Shown: positions 1 to 5,572, counted from the stretch's first letter. The stretch: DNA of 6,414 nt from Halobacteriales archaeon QH_8_67_36 (GCA_003021755.1 PXQZ01000044.1:833-7246); one strand, 5' to 3'. The notes: generated by a model from the letters alone, not told the origin. A program made the numbers and translations.

Positions 1-1125
1 GCCGACCCCGGCGCGAAACCGGGACAGGACGCGGAGATGTACGCGCTCGAAGCGGTCGCCGATGATCGCCTCGACGAGGCCGACGACGACGCCCTCTCGC
101 AACTGGAACGGCGCGGCCTCCTCGACGTTCGCACGGAGACCCTCCGCTCGGTCCGGCTGACCGACGAGGGCATCAACGCCCTGATGGCCGGCGTCGAGGC
201 CGCCGAAACCGTCGACCAGCTCACCGCCGAACTGCTCACCAGCGGCGAGTGGGCGGACGTGGAGTTCACCGAGTACAACGTCGAGGCCGACGCCGAGGAC
301 GTGAGCCACGGCACGGAACACATCCTGCGCCAGACCGCAAACCGGGTCAAGGACACCCTCGTGGGGATGGGCTTCCGGGAGATGGAGGGGCCCCACGTCG
401 ACGCGCAGTTCTGGATAAACGACTGCCTGTTCATGCCCCAGGACCACCCCGCACGCACCCACTGGGACCAGTTCGCGCTCGAACGGCCCGAGGAAATCGG
501 GGACCTGCCAGAGGACCTCGTGTCCCGCGTCCGCTCGGCCCACAAGGAGGGCGTCGGCCCCGACGGCGAGGGGTACCACTCGCCCTGGGCGGAGGACGTG
601 GCCCGCGGGCTGGACCTGCGCGGCCACACCACGTCGCTGTCGATGCGGTACCTCTCGGGCCACGAAACCGGCGAGCTCGAACCGCCGAAACGGTTCTTTA
701 GCGTCGAGAAGGTGTATCGGAACGACACGCTTGACCCGACGCACCTGCTGGAGTTCTTCCAGATAGAGGGGTGGGTGATGGCCGAGGACCTCTCCGTCCG
801 TGACCTGATGGGCACCTTCACGGAGTTTTACGAGCAGTTCGGCATCACCGACCTGGAGTTCAAGCCCCATTACAACCCCTACACGGAACCGAGCTTCGAG
901 CTGTTCGGGACCCACCCCGAGACCGGCGAGGTCGTCGAGGTCGGCAACTCCGGCATCTTCCGCGAGGAGGTACTCTCGCCGCTGGGCGTCGACTGTGACG
1001 TGATGGCGTGGGGGCTCTCGCTGGAGCGACTGCTCATGTTGATGTACGGCTTCGAGGACATCCGCGACGTCCACGGGACGCTGTGTGACCTCGAACTGCT
1101 GCGGACCACGGAGGTGCTTCACTGA
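1..1125 (+). CDS. pheS: Phenylalanyl-tRNA synthetase alpha subunit, 5' partial
   Basis: Catalytic subunit of the cytoplasmic (alpha-beta)2 phenylalanyl-tRNA synthetase, which charges tRNA-Phe with phenylalanine using ATP. The reading frame is open from base 1, so the gene starts upstream. The ATG at 37 is internal: codons before it are in frame and typical, and only 374 residues are present where haloarchaeal PheS proteins are, from memory, about 500. The missing part is the N-terminal winged-helix region. Counting from the ATG at 37, class II motif 1 lies around residues 108-140 (GMGFREMEGP then FWINDCLFMPQDHPAR). Motif 2 spans about 219-245 (RFFSVEKVYRND and LLEFFQIEGW). The phenylalanine-pocket segment EVGNSGIFR is at 301-309, and motif 3 (GLSLERLLML) at 326-335. 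All class II signatures look intact. The TGA stop (1123-1125) overlaps the pheT ATG by one base, so the two subunits are probably translated in a coupled way. No promoter is visible because the 5' end is outside the window. Confidence 0.97.
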   Translation, partial: ADPGAKPGQDAEMYALEAVADDRLDEADDDALSQLERRGLLDVRTETLRSVRLTDEGINALMAGVEAAETVDQLTAELLTSGEWADVEFTEYNVEADAEDVSHGTEHILRQTANRVKDTLVGMGFREMEGPHVDAQFWINDCLFMPQDHPARTHWDQFALERPEEIGDLPEDLVSRVRSAHKEGVGPDGEGYHSPWAEDVARGLDLRGHTTSLSMRYLSGHETGELEPPKRFFSVEKVYRNDTLDPTHLLEFFQIEGWVMAEDLSVRDLMGTFTEFYEQFGITDLEFKPHYNPYTEPSFELFGTHPETGEVVEVGNSGIFREEVLSPLGVDCDVMAWGLSLERLLMLMYGFEDIRDVHGTLCDLELLRTTEVLH

Positions 1126-2978
1126 TGCCAGTCGTCGACGTCGACCCCGACGAGCTTCGCTATCTGACCGGCCGCGACGAGAAGGATGACGACGAACTCA
1201 GGTCCGACCTGTTCGATCTCGGGCTGGAGTTCGAGGGCTGGACCGAGGACGACGAGTTCCAACTGGAGTTCGCGCCCGACCGGCTCGACCGCCTCTCAGT
1301 CGAGGGGGTCGCCCGCTCGTTGCGCTACCACTACGGCGACGACCGGGGCGTCTACGTCCCGAACACGAACGGCGCCGAGTGGACGATTCGCGTCGAGGAC
1401 CAGCCCCCCGAGCGACCCTACGTCACCGGTGCCGTCGTCCGCGGGCTGGACATGAGCGACGGCGCGTTGGAGTCCCTGATTCAGGTCCAGGAGAAACTCC
1501 ACGCGACGATGGGGCGCAAGCGCGCCAAGGGCGCCATCGGCGTCCACGACCTGACGATGCTGAAAGGGACCGACCTCCGGCCGTCCGACACCCAATCGAG
1601 TGGTCTGGACCTTTCGGCCGGACAGGGGCCGACTGACGCCGAGGAACCCCGGGACGAGATGGCCGGCGACGCCTCCGTCGAACCTGTCGGCGGCAACGCG
1701 ATTACGTACACCGGCGTCGCCACGGACGGGGACACGTTCGTCCCGCTGGACAGCGACGCCGAGATGACGCCGGGCGAGGTCATCGGGAGCCACGACACCG
1801 GCCAGAAATACGGCGACCTCGTCGCTGACTTCGACCGGGTGCCCGCCATCTACGACGCCATCGGGCTGTTCTCGTTCCCGCCGGTCATCAACGGCCGCCG
1901 GACCGAGGTCAGCGAGGACTCCCGCGACCTGTTCATCGAGATGACCGGCACCGATCAGTGGACTATCGACCACATGTGTTCGATTGTCTGCTACGCGCTG
2001 GAGGCCCGCGGCGGCACCATCGAGCGCGTGAACGTCGAGTACGCCGACGACGGCCCCGGCGAGTACGCCGGCCGCACGCTGGAACGGCCGGACTTCGAAA
2101 CGCGGACGAAGACCGTTACACAGGACCGCATCGAGTCCCTGCTCGGCGTCGAACTGGAGCCCGAGGAGATCATCGACTACGCGGAGCGCGCCGGACTGGA
2201 CGCCACCCGGGTCGTGACCGACGGCGGGGTCGCCTTCGAGGTCGAGATTCCGCCCTACCGGGTCGACGTCATCCACCCGCTGGATGTCGTCGACGACATC
2301 GGCCGAGCGCTCGGGTTCAACAGCCTCGAACCGACGTATCCGGACGTCTCGACCGTCGGCGGCCGCAACGACCGCTCCGTGCTGGAGGACGCCGTACGGG
2401 ACACGCTCGTCGGACTGGGTTTCGAGGACCTGCTGAACTTCCACATGACCAACGAAGTGGAGAACTTCGATAGAATGAACCTGTCCCGTCCGGGCGATGC
2501 GGACGCCGACGACTCGCCCGTCGGCCTCGCGGACCCGGTCACCATCCAGGAGCCCTACAGCGAGGACTACACCGTCGTTCGGACGTGGGCGCTCCCCTCG
2601 CTCATGATGGTGCTTGAGAACAACACGCATCGCCGCTACCCGCAGGACCTCGCGGAAATCGGGCTCGTCGCCGGGCTCGACGACGGTCGGAACACCGGCG
2701 TCAGCGAACACCGCACCGTCGCCGGCGCGCTCGCCCGCACCGACGCCTCCTACGAGGACGCGAAAGCCCGCCTGCAGGCCATCGCCGAGGCCTTCGGGAA
2801 AGACCTGGCGACGCCCGCGACTGACCACCCGTCGTTTATCGGCGGCCGCGCGGCCGACATCGTGCTGGACGGGGCGACGGTCGGCGTCGTCGGCGAGGTC
2901 CACCCGACGGTGCTCGTGGCACACGACCTGGAGCTGCCGGTGGCGGCCTTCGAGTTCCGGCTGGACGCGCTGGAGTGA
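1125..2978 (+). CDS. pheT: Phenylalanyl-tRNA synthetase beta subunit
   Basis: Structural, tRNA-binding and editing-domain-bearing partner of PheS in the phenylalanyl-tRNA synthetase heterotetramer. It has 617 residues of the short archaeal/eukaryal type, lacking the bacterial N-terminal EMAP-like domain. The N-terminal region (about 1-145) is followed by the B3/B4 region, with SFPPVINGRRTEV at 250-262 and a DRDLFIEMTGTD-like stretch (SRDLFIEMTGTD at 266-277). A B5 domain covers about 326-406, including YRVDVIHPLDVVDDIGRALG at 379-398. The C-terminal class II-like core runs from about 415 to the end (GFEDLLNFHMTN, then GVVGEVHP at 587-594). The start is the ATG overlapping the pheS stop (ATGA). 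Residues about 149-191 form an acidic, Ser/Gly/Pro-rich insertion that I do not expect in most relatives. The last 18 codons are repeated 187 bp downstream. Identification is secure; the domain limits are approximate. Confidence 0.97.
   Translation: MPVVDVDPDELRYLTGRDEKDDDELRSDLFDLGLEFEGWTEDDEFQLEFAPDRLDRLSVEGVARSLRYHYGDDRGVYVPNTNGAEWTIRVEDQPPERPYVTGAVVRGLDMSDGALESLIQVQEKLHATMGRKRAKGAIGVHDLTMLKGTDLRPSDTQSSGLDLSAGQGPTDAEEPRDEMAGDASVEPVGGNAITYTGVATDGDTFVPLDSDAEMTPGEVIGSHDTGQKYGDLVADFDRVPAIYDAIGLFSFPPVINGRRTEVSEDSRDLFIEMTGTDQWTIDHMCSIVCYALEARGGTIERVNVEYADDGPGEYAGRTLERPDFETRTKTVTQDRIESLLGVELEPEEIIDYAERAGLDATRVVTDGGVAFEVEIPPYRVDVIHPLDVVDDIGRALGFNSLEPTYPDVSTVGGRNDRSVLEDAVRDTLVGLGFEDLLNFHMTNEVENFDRMNLSRPGDADADDSPVGLADPVTIQEPYSEDYTVVRTWALPSLMMVLENNTHRRYPQDLAEIGLVAGLDDGRNTGVSEHRTVAGALARTDASYEDAKARLQAIAEAFGKDLATPATDHPSFIGGRAADIVLDGATVGVVGEVHPTVLVAHDLELPVAAFEFRLDALE
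1569..1697 (+). other. Acidic low-complexity insertion within PheT
   Basis: This segment encodes PheT residues of about 149-191, between the conserved VHDLTMLKG and ITYTGV. It is rich in D, E, S, G and P (for example SDTQSSGLDLSAG and TDAEEPRDEMAGD), without hydrophobic periodicity, so it is probably a disordered surface loop. From memory of haloarchaeal PheT proteins, the flanking motifs sit much closer together, which would make this a lineage-specific insertion. Without it the protein would be about 574 residues. The reading frame stays open and base composition matches the rest of the gene, so it is not a frameshift artefact. I see no intein or transposon signature. The boundaries are estimates. 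Confidence 0.55.
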
Positions 2979-3033
2979 CTGAGCGATGCGTGGTCGCTTG
3001 CGACCGCAGTGCGAACGGCGGGGGAGCAAGCGC

Positions 3034-3051
3034 TTTTTCGCCCACGTTTTT
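3034..3051 (+). terminator. Candidate T-run terminator of pheST
   Basis: There are two runs of five T on the plus strand, at 3034-3038 and 3047-3051, 56-73 bases after the pheT stop, in otherwise GC-rich DNA. Archaeal RNA polymerase commonly terminates at short U-tracts, so this is the likeliest end of the pheST transcript. The second run lies in the left arm of the inverted repeat at 3042-3102. The assignment is inferred from sequence only. Confidence 0.45.
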
Positions 3052-3102
3052 CGACGAGTGGTTGGCGAACAGCGTGAGCCAACCCGAGGCAGAAAAAGGT
3101 GG
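3042..3102. repeat. Nested inverted repeat (REP/MITE-like intergenic element)
   Basis: The outer arms are ccacgtttttc (3042-3052) and gaaaaaggtgg (3092-3102), complementary except at one position. Nested inside are the perfect 7-bp arms ggttggc (3060-3066) and gccaacc (3078-3084) around an 11-nt loop. The whole could fold as one long hairpin in RNA or single-stranded DNA. The plus strand ends in T5 on the left arm and the minus strand has T5 on the right arm, so it could also act as a terminator in both directions. The wording resembles dispersed intergenic repeats that I recall downstream of genes in haloarchaeal genomes, but copy number cannot be judged from one window. It carries no transposase. 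Confidence 0.6.
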
Positions 3103-3107
3103 TAGCA

Positions 3108-3165
3108 ACACGATCTTGAGCTGCCGGTGGCGGCTTTCGAGTTCCGGCTGGACGCGCTGGAGTAG
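3108..3165 (+). pseudogene. Duplicated 3' end of pheT (orphan tail)
   Basis: Bases 3108-3163 match 2921-2976 of pheT at 53 of 56 positions with a constant offset of 187 bp. Read in the pheT frame, the copy encodes HDLELPVAAFEFRLDALE and then a stop, the same 18 residues that end PheT. The three differences (GAC/GAT, CTG/CTT, GCC/GCT) are all third-position and synonymous, and the stop is TAG rather than TGA. An in-frame TAG lies just upstream at 3103-3105, so the copy is not expressed as part of any protein. It is a remnant from duplication, or from replacement of the pheT end by a homologous allele together with the intervening repeat. Confidence 0.85.
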
Positions 3166-3189
3166 ACGGCCGGCCAGCTCCGGAGTCGC

Positions 3190-3232
3190 CGTAACCTCGC
3201 GGTAACCGGCTTACCGGTCCGTTACGGGTTAC
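3190..3232. promoter_or_regulatory. Cluster of interlocking inverted repeats (GTAAC/GTTAC)
   Basis: Within 43 bases the motif cgtaac (3190-3195) pairs with gttacg (3221-3226), gtaacc (3191-3196) with ggttac (3227-3232), and cggtaa (3200-3205) with ttaccg (3211-3216). The cluster lies 39 bases before the start codon of the 70-residue ORF at 3271 and just upstream of an AT-richer stretch (ttactttt, 3229-3236) that could serve as its TATA region. It may be an operator or an RNA hairpin. Function is inferred from position alone. Confidence 0.4.
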
Positions 3233-3270
3233 TTTTCGGTCATTGTCACGTACTACTACACAGAGGGGCG

Positions 3271-3483
3271 ATGACTGCTACCGAGAGACGCTCCGACTGT
3301 GGCGACCCGGACCGCTACGGACATCCGGCCTGTGAGACGTATCCGTGGTTCGAACTGGACTGGGTGGTCGACGACCCCGATGCCCCCTCGGTACTCACCA
3401 TCGTGCCGGGGACGGGAGACAGTCCGACAGCGTGGCTGTCCGCGGACATCCGGGCCGCGATGCCGATAGCAGAGTGTCGCTAG
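3271..3483 (+). CDS. Small haloarchaeal protein of unknown function
   Basis: A 70-residue, acidic, soluble-looking protein with no signal peptide or membrane segment. The first 30 residues are Cys- and Pro-containing (SDCGDPDRYGHPAC). The C-terminal part reads as alternating strands: WFELDWVVDD, SVLTIVPG, TAWLSADIRAAMPIAECR. The pattern of a TIVP-like strand, then TAWLSAD and a terminal CR, resembles small haloarchaeal proteins classed, as I recall, as DUF7511; I am not certain of that assignment. The ATG is preceded by gagggg at 3263-3268, a possible but closely spaced ribosome-binding site. It has its own intergenic region, separate from pheST, and converges on pyrD: the CTAG at 3480-3483 is the stop of both genes. 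It is probably a real gene given haloarchaeal-like composition and a recognisable C-terminal pattern, but it is short. Confidence 0.62.
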   Translation: MTATERRSDCGDPDRYGHPACETYPWFELDWVVDDPDAPSVLTIVPGTGDSPTAWLSADIRAAMPIAECR

Positions 3484-4532
3484 AGGTCCACGCCAACGGC
3501 GTCCTCGACGCTGTCGAAGCCGTCCCGCTCCAGTAGCTCCAGCAGCCCCTCGTTGCTGTCGCGGGCGAGCGACGGTCCCTCGTAGACCAGCCCGGTGTAG
3601 AGCTGAACGAGCGAGGCGCCGGCCCGTATCTTCCGGTATGCCCCCTCGGCCGAGGAGACGCCGCCGACGCCGATGACGGGGACGTCGACGCGCTCGGCGA
3701 CGAACCGGACCATCCGTGTCGCCCTGTCCTCTATGGGCTTGCCGGAGAGCCCGCCCGCCTCGCTGGCGTTCGGCGACCGGAGCCCTTCGGGACGGTCGGT
3801 CGTCGTGTTCGTGGCGACCACGCCGTCGAGGTCGAGTTCGGTCACCAACTCCAGCGTGTCCTCGACGGCGGGGTCGGGGAGATCAGGCGAGAGTTTGACC
3901 AGCAAGGGGCTCGCGCCGGCGTCCCGGAGCTCCTCGAAGATGGCCGTCAACGCCGCCCGGTTCTGGAGCTCCTCGAACCCCTGTGAGTTGGGGCAGGAGA
4001 CGTTGACGACGAAGAAGTCGCCGCCCTCGGCGACCTGCTCGTACGTCTCGCGGTAGTCCGCCGGCGCCGCGTCGGTGCCGACGTGCTCGCTCTTGGCGAT
4101 GTTGACGCCTACCGGGAACGGCACATCGGTCGCCGCCAGCCGTTCGCCGACGGCCGCCGCACCCTCGTTGTTCAGCCCCATCCGGTTGATGAGGCCACCG
4201 TCCTCGCGCAGGCGGAACATCCGCGGCCGCGCGTTGCCCGTCTGCGGTTCGGCCGTGACGCCGCCGACCTCGACGAAGCCAAAGCCCATCGACGCCAGCG
4301 CGTTCGGTATCGTCGCGTTCTTGTCGAAGCCGGCGGCGACGCCGACGGGGTTGTCGAACGACTGGCCAAAGGCCGAGACGGCCAGCCGGTCGTCCGAGAC
4401 GGTGTAGCGCCGGGCCATCGCGGTCGTTACCGGCGTTCCCTGTGCGGTCTCCAGTAGTCCGTGGACGGCGCTGTGGGCCGTCTCAGCGGGCAACGAGAAC
4501 AGTACCGGTTTGGCGATATCGTAGAGCCTCAT
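3480..4532 (-). CDS. pyrD: Dihydroorotate dehydrogenase (quinone-type architecture)
   Basis: An FMN enzyme that oxidises dihydroorotate to orotate, the fourth step of de novo pyrimidine synthesis. It has 350 residues, a usual class 2 length. The N-terminal helical extension (YDIAKPVLFSLPAETAHSAVHGLL, about 4-27) is the part that docks class 2 enzymes on the membrane and opens to quinone. The barrel then shows NPVGVAAGFDKNA (61-73), GLINRMGLNN (113-122), NVSCPNS (177-183), LLVKLSPDL (210-218), ATNTT (240-244), GGLSGKP (260-266), VIGVGGV (286-292) and QLYTGLVYEGP (310-320), covering the FMN and orotate sites. Odd point: the position of the catalytic base carries Cys180, as in class 1 enzymes, where bacterial class 2 enzymes have Ser. 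The gene follows the 65-residue ORF by 51 bases on the same strand, so they are probably co-transcribed. Its stop shares the CTAG at 3480-3483 with the convergent ORF. Confidence 0.95.
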   Translation of the reverse strand: MRLYDIAKPVLFSLPAETAHSAVHGLLETAQGTPVTTAMARRYTVSDDRLAVSAFGQSFDNPVGVAAGFDKNATIPNALASMGFGFVEVGGVTAEPQTGNARPRMFRLREDGGLINRMGLNNEGAAAVGERLAATDVPFPVGVNIAKSEHVGTDAAPADYRETYEQVAEGGDFFVVNVSCPNSQGFEELQNRAALTAIFEELRDAGASPLLVKLSPDLPDPAVEDTLELVTELDLDGVVATNTTTDRPEGLRSPNASEAGGLSGKPIEDRATRMVRFVAERVDVPVIGVGGVSSAEGAYRKIRAGASLVQLYTGLVYEGPSLARDSNEGLLELLERDGFDSVEDAVGVDL

Positions 4533-4583
4533 TGGGGGCTTCGAATCGTTCCCCGGCTGCTGCGGGGGGGTAGCGACAGCACG

Positions 4584-4781
4584 TCAGAAATCGTGTTCGA
4601 CCTCTTCGGGGTCGGCGTCTTGAATGATGATCTTGTTGTCACGCACCCGAACGAACACCTCGTCGCCGATCTCCATGCCGGCGACGGCGAGTTCGTCTTC
4701 GTGGATGTTGATATGTACGTTGTGGTACTCGCCGTTCTCATCCTTGGCGCCACTCGGGCTGAGCTTCTTCTTTCGCACCAT
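4584..4781 (-). CDS. Small AbrB/SpoVT-like protein
   Basis: A 65-residue protein with a basic N-terminus (MVRKKKLSPSG) and an acidic C-terminus (DADPEEVEHDF). The middle has the strand, helix, GDEV, strand, DNKIII pattern of the swapped-hairpin AbrB/MazE/SpoVT fold: NVHINIHEDELAVAG (21-35), then MEIGDEVFVRVRDNKIIIQ (36-54). Such domains usually dimerise and bind DNA, and the basic start would suit that, but no antitoxin partner gene is next to it, so I favour a stand-alone regulator or chromosome-associated protein over a toxin-antitoxin unit. It lies upstream of pyrD on the same strand with a 51-base gap and is the likely first gene of that operon. A palindromic ACTTAAGT promoter element sits about 36-43 bases upstream of the ATG. 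Fold assignment is by eye; the function is not known. Confidence 0.72.
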   Translation of the reverse strand: MVRKKKLSPSGAKDENGEYHNVHINIHEDELAVAGMEIGDEVFVRVRDNKIIIQDADPEEVEHDF

Positions 4782-4816
4782 CGCGCTATCCTACTCCGTG
4801 CATCGCCGTAGGATAC

Positions 4817-4824
4817 ACTTAAGT
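4817..4824 (-). promoter_or_regulatory. Candidate promoter of the AbrB-like gene/pyrD operon
   Basis: The perfect 8-bp palindrome acttaagt matches the core of the TTAAGT-type haloarchaeal promoter seen before the rRNA genes in this same window. Read on the minus strand it lies 36-43 bases before the ATG at 4781. Initiation some 25 bases downstream would give a leader of about 10-15 nt, which is typical of haloarchaea. Short complementary flanks (gtag at 4808-4811, ctac at 4825-4828) surround it. The symmetric core would also allow it to work on the plus strand. Confidence 0.5.
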
Positions 4825-4920
4825 CTACCGTGCGGCGGATCCCCGCTGCCGACTGCGCACGCGGTTTCAGGGGGGCGATTTTCGCCGAATCGCGGTCGGA
4901 TACCGGGCCTCTCGCCTTCT

Positions 4921-4930
4921 GATATATAAA
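4921..4930. promoter_or_regulatory. TATA-like element, distal
   Basis: The run gatatataaa is one of only two strongly AT-rich patches in the 229-base divergent region between the AbrB-like gene and MC1. It lies 81-90 bases before the MC1 start. It could be a distal MC1 promoter or, on the minus strand, a second promoter for the AbrB-like gene. Direction cannot be decided from sequence. Confidence 0.4.
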
Positions 4931-4960
4931 TGCACCCCCGGAGAACGGCCGATTCGGGGA

Positions 4961-4970
4961 GTATATTTAT
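4961..4970 (+). promoter_or_regulatory. Probable TATA box of the MC1 gene
   Basis: The stretch gtatatttat lies 41-50 bases before the MC1 ATG. Archaeal transcription starts about 25 bases downstream of such a box, near 4988-4992, leaving a leader of about 20 nt containing ggagcggag (4996-5004), a plausible ribosome-binding region. It is the better placed of the two AT-rich elements. Confidence 0.6.
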
Positions 4971-4976
4971 GTTGTG

Positions 4977-4997
4977 CCATGTTTTGAATTGACATGG
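4977..4997. promoter_or_regulatory. Inverted repeat over the MC1 transcription start
   Basis: The perfect 6-bp arms ccatgt (4977-4982) and acatgg (4992-4997) flank a 9-base spacer. The expected MC1 transcription start falls within it, so a bound protein would block initiation. It may be an operator, possibly autoregulatory, but nothing here identifies the binding protein. Confidence 0.35.
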
Positions 4998-5010
4998 AGC
5001 GGAGAAAACC

Positions 5011-5319
5011 ATGGCACGCGACAGCGACAAGCGCAACTTTGCGCTCCGTGAGGATGGTGACGAATCGAGCGTCTTCTCAGGCGGCACACCCCGGCAGGCT
5101 GCGTTGAAGGCCGCCCGGCGGCTCGAGCCGGCCGAGAGCGAAGACGAGGCCAAAGAGCAGGAGATTCGGCTCCGGGAGAAGGGAACCCACAAAGTCCACA
5201 TCTACGAGGCGTGGGCCTGGGTCGAAACGGCGCCCGACGACAAGCCGGACTGGATGCCGGGCGACATCACGAAGGGGAACGTCTCGAAAGAGGGTGTCGA
5301 ACACCTCGACGGCATCTAG
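5011..5319 (+). CDS. MC1-family non-histone chromosomal protein
   Basis: A small architectural protein that binds and sharply bends double-stranded DNA as a monomer in the archaeal nucleoid. It has 102 residues; the Methanosarcina MC1 proteins have about 93. The match runs through the whole chain: KRNFALRED (7-15), VFSGGTPRQAALKAARR (21-37), IRLREKGTHKVHIYEAW (52-68) and PDDKPDWMPGDITKGNV (75-91). The last part contains the Pro-rich arm with Trp81-Met82-Pro83, corresponding to the Trp-Met pair known to contact DNA in the methanogen protein. An acidic insert (EPAESEDEAKEQE, 39-51) separates the two halves and makes the protein less basic than methanogen MC1, as expected for a salt-in organism. 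It has its own TATA box and leader, is transcribed divergently from the AbrB-like gene, and stands immediately upstream of an rRNA operon. The ATG at 5011 is preceded by ggagaaaacc. Confidence 0.93.
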   Translation: MARDSDKRNFALREDGDESSVFSGGTPRQAALKAARRLEPAESEDEAKEQEIRLREKGTHKVHIYEAWAWVETAPDDKPDWMPGDITKGNVSKEGVEHLDGI

Positions 5320-5334
5320 TCCTCCGGCACGGAC

Positions 5335-5339
5335 TTTTT
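5335..5339 (+). terminator. Candidate terminator of the MC1 gene
   Basis: A run of five T starts 16 bases after the MC1 stop codon, in GC-rich surroundings (cggactttttaccgg). A short U-tract close behind a stop is the usual haloarchaeal terminator. A strong hairpin follows at 5374-5406 and may add to the insulation from the rRNA operon. Confidence 0.45.
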
Positions 5340-5373
5340 ACCGGTGAGCACGTTCGCCAGCGACGGCCGTCTC

Positions 5374-5406
5374 CACTTGTGCGTGTGAGCGCGCGCACGC
5401 CAAGTG
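5374..5406. other. Hairpin between MC1 and the rRNA promoters
   Basis: The outer arms cacttg (5374-5379) and caagtg (5401-5406) are perfectly complementary. After a single bulged t, the inner arms gcgtg (5381-5385) and cacgc (5396-5400) add five pairs. The loop is an alternating purine-pyrimidine stretch (gcgcgcg). It lies upstream of all four rRNA promoters, so it is not part of the rRNA leader. It could be a terminator or 3'-end stabiliser for MC1, or a DNA structure upstream of the operon. Confidence 0.5.
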
Positions 5407-5536
5407 TTGCTCTGAATTGTAATACAGGTGCACCAATGTAGTTCCAGCCGGTCCAGGGCGTGTGTCAGTTACCGTGTTCCTGTCTCCCGTGTGAGAATCA
5501 CTGCCCCATGTAATCGTCCGCCGTAGCGCCCCCGGT
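5407..5536. other. Non-coding stretch with no recognised feature
   Basis: Between the hairpin at 5374-5406 and the first rRNA promoter I see no plausible gene or clear repeat. Its base composition is noticeably less GC-rich than the neighbouring genes (for example gaattgtaatacagg at 5413-5427), which fits an upstream control region of a strongly expressed rRNA operon but proves nothing. Confidence 0.5.
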
Positions 5537-5567
5537 CCGACGAGGTTAAGTGTGGACCTCCCGTCGG
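5537..5567 (+). promoter_or_regulatory. rRNA operon promoter P1
   Basis: The core ttaagtg starts at 5546. It is enclosed by the arms ccgac-gaggt (5537-5546) and acctc-(cc)-gtcgg (5556-5567), ten base pairs with a two-base bulge. Exactly 27 bases after the first T of the core, at 5573, begins the 14-bp repeat that also follows P3, marking the likely start site. TTAAGT-type boxes in tandem are the known form of haloarchaeal rRNA promoters. Confidence 0.72.
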
Positions 5568-5572
5568 CTCTG

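Noticed and set aside
1296..3029. Long open frame of 577 codons on the minus strand across pheT
   Set aside because: It is antisense to a fully recognisable PheT. High G+C at third codon positions leaves the opposite strand free of stops, and the translation shows no family resemblance and an unnaturally high Arg/Val/Asp mix.
2975..3205. Possible 76-codon gene starting with GTG at the end of pheT
   Set aside because: It overlaps the pheT stop, runs through the hairpin repeat and reads the duplicated tail in the wrong frame. It is a by-product of the repeat.
4584..4781. Antitoxin of a toxin-antitoxin pair
   Set aside because: The AbrB-like fold is used by MazE-type antitoxins, but the neighbours are pyrD and MC1, with no toxin-like ORF beside it.
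4994..5110. Upstream ATG (4994) in the MC1 leader opening an overlapping out-of-frame ORF
   Set aside because: The product shows no recognisable protein and the ATG is part of the acatgg dyad arm. MC1 homology and the better-placed ggag favour 5011; nothing shows that the upstream ATG is used.
5406..5418. gttgctctgaattg as an antitermination boxA-like motif
   Set aside because: It resembles a bacterial boxA but lies upstream of all four promoters, so it would not be in the rRNA transcript.
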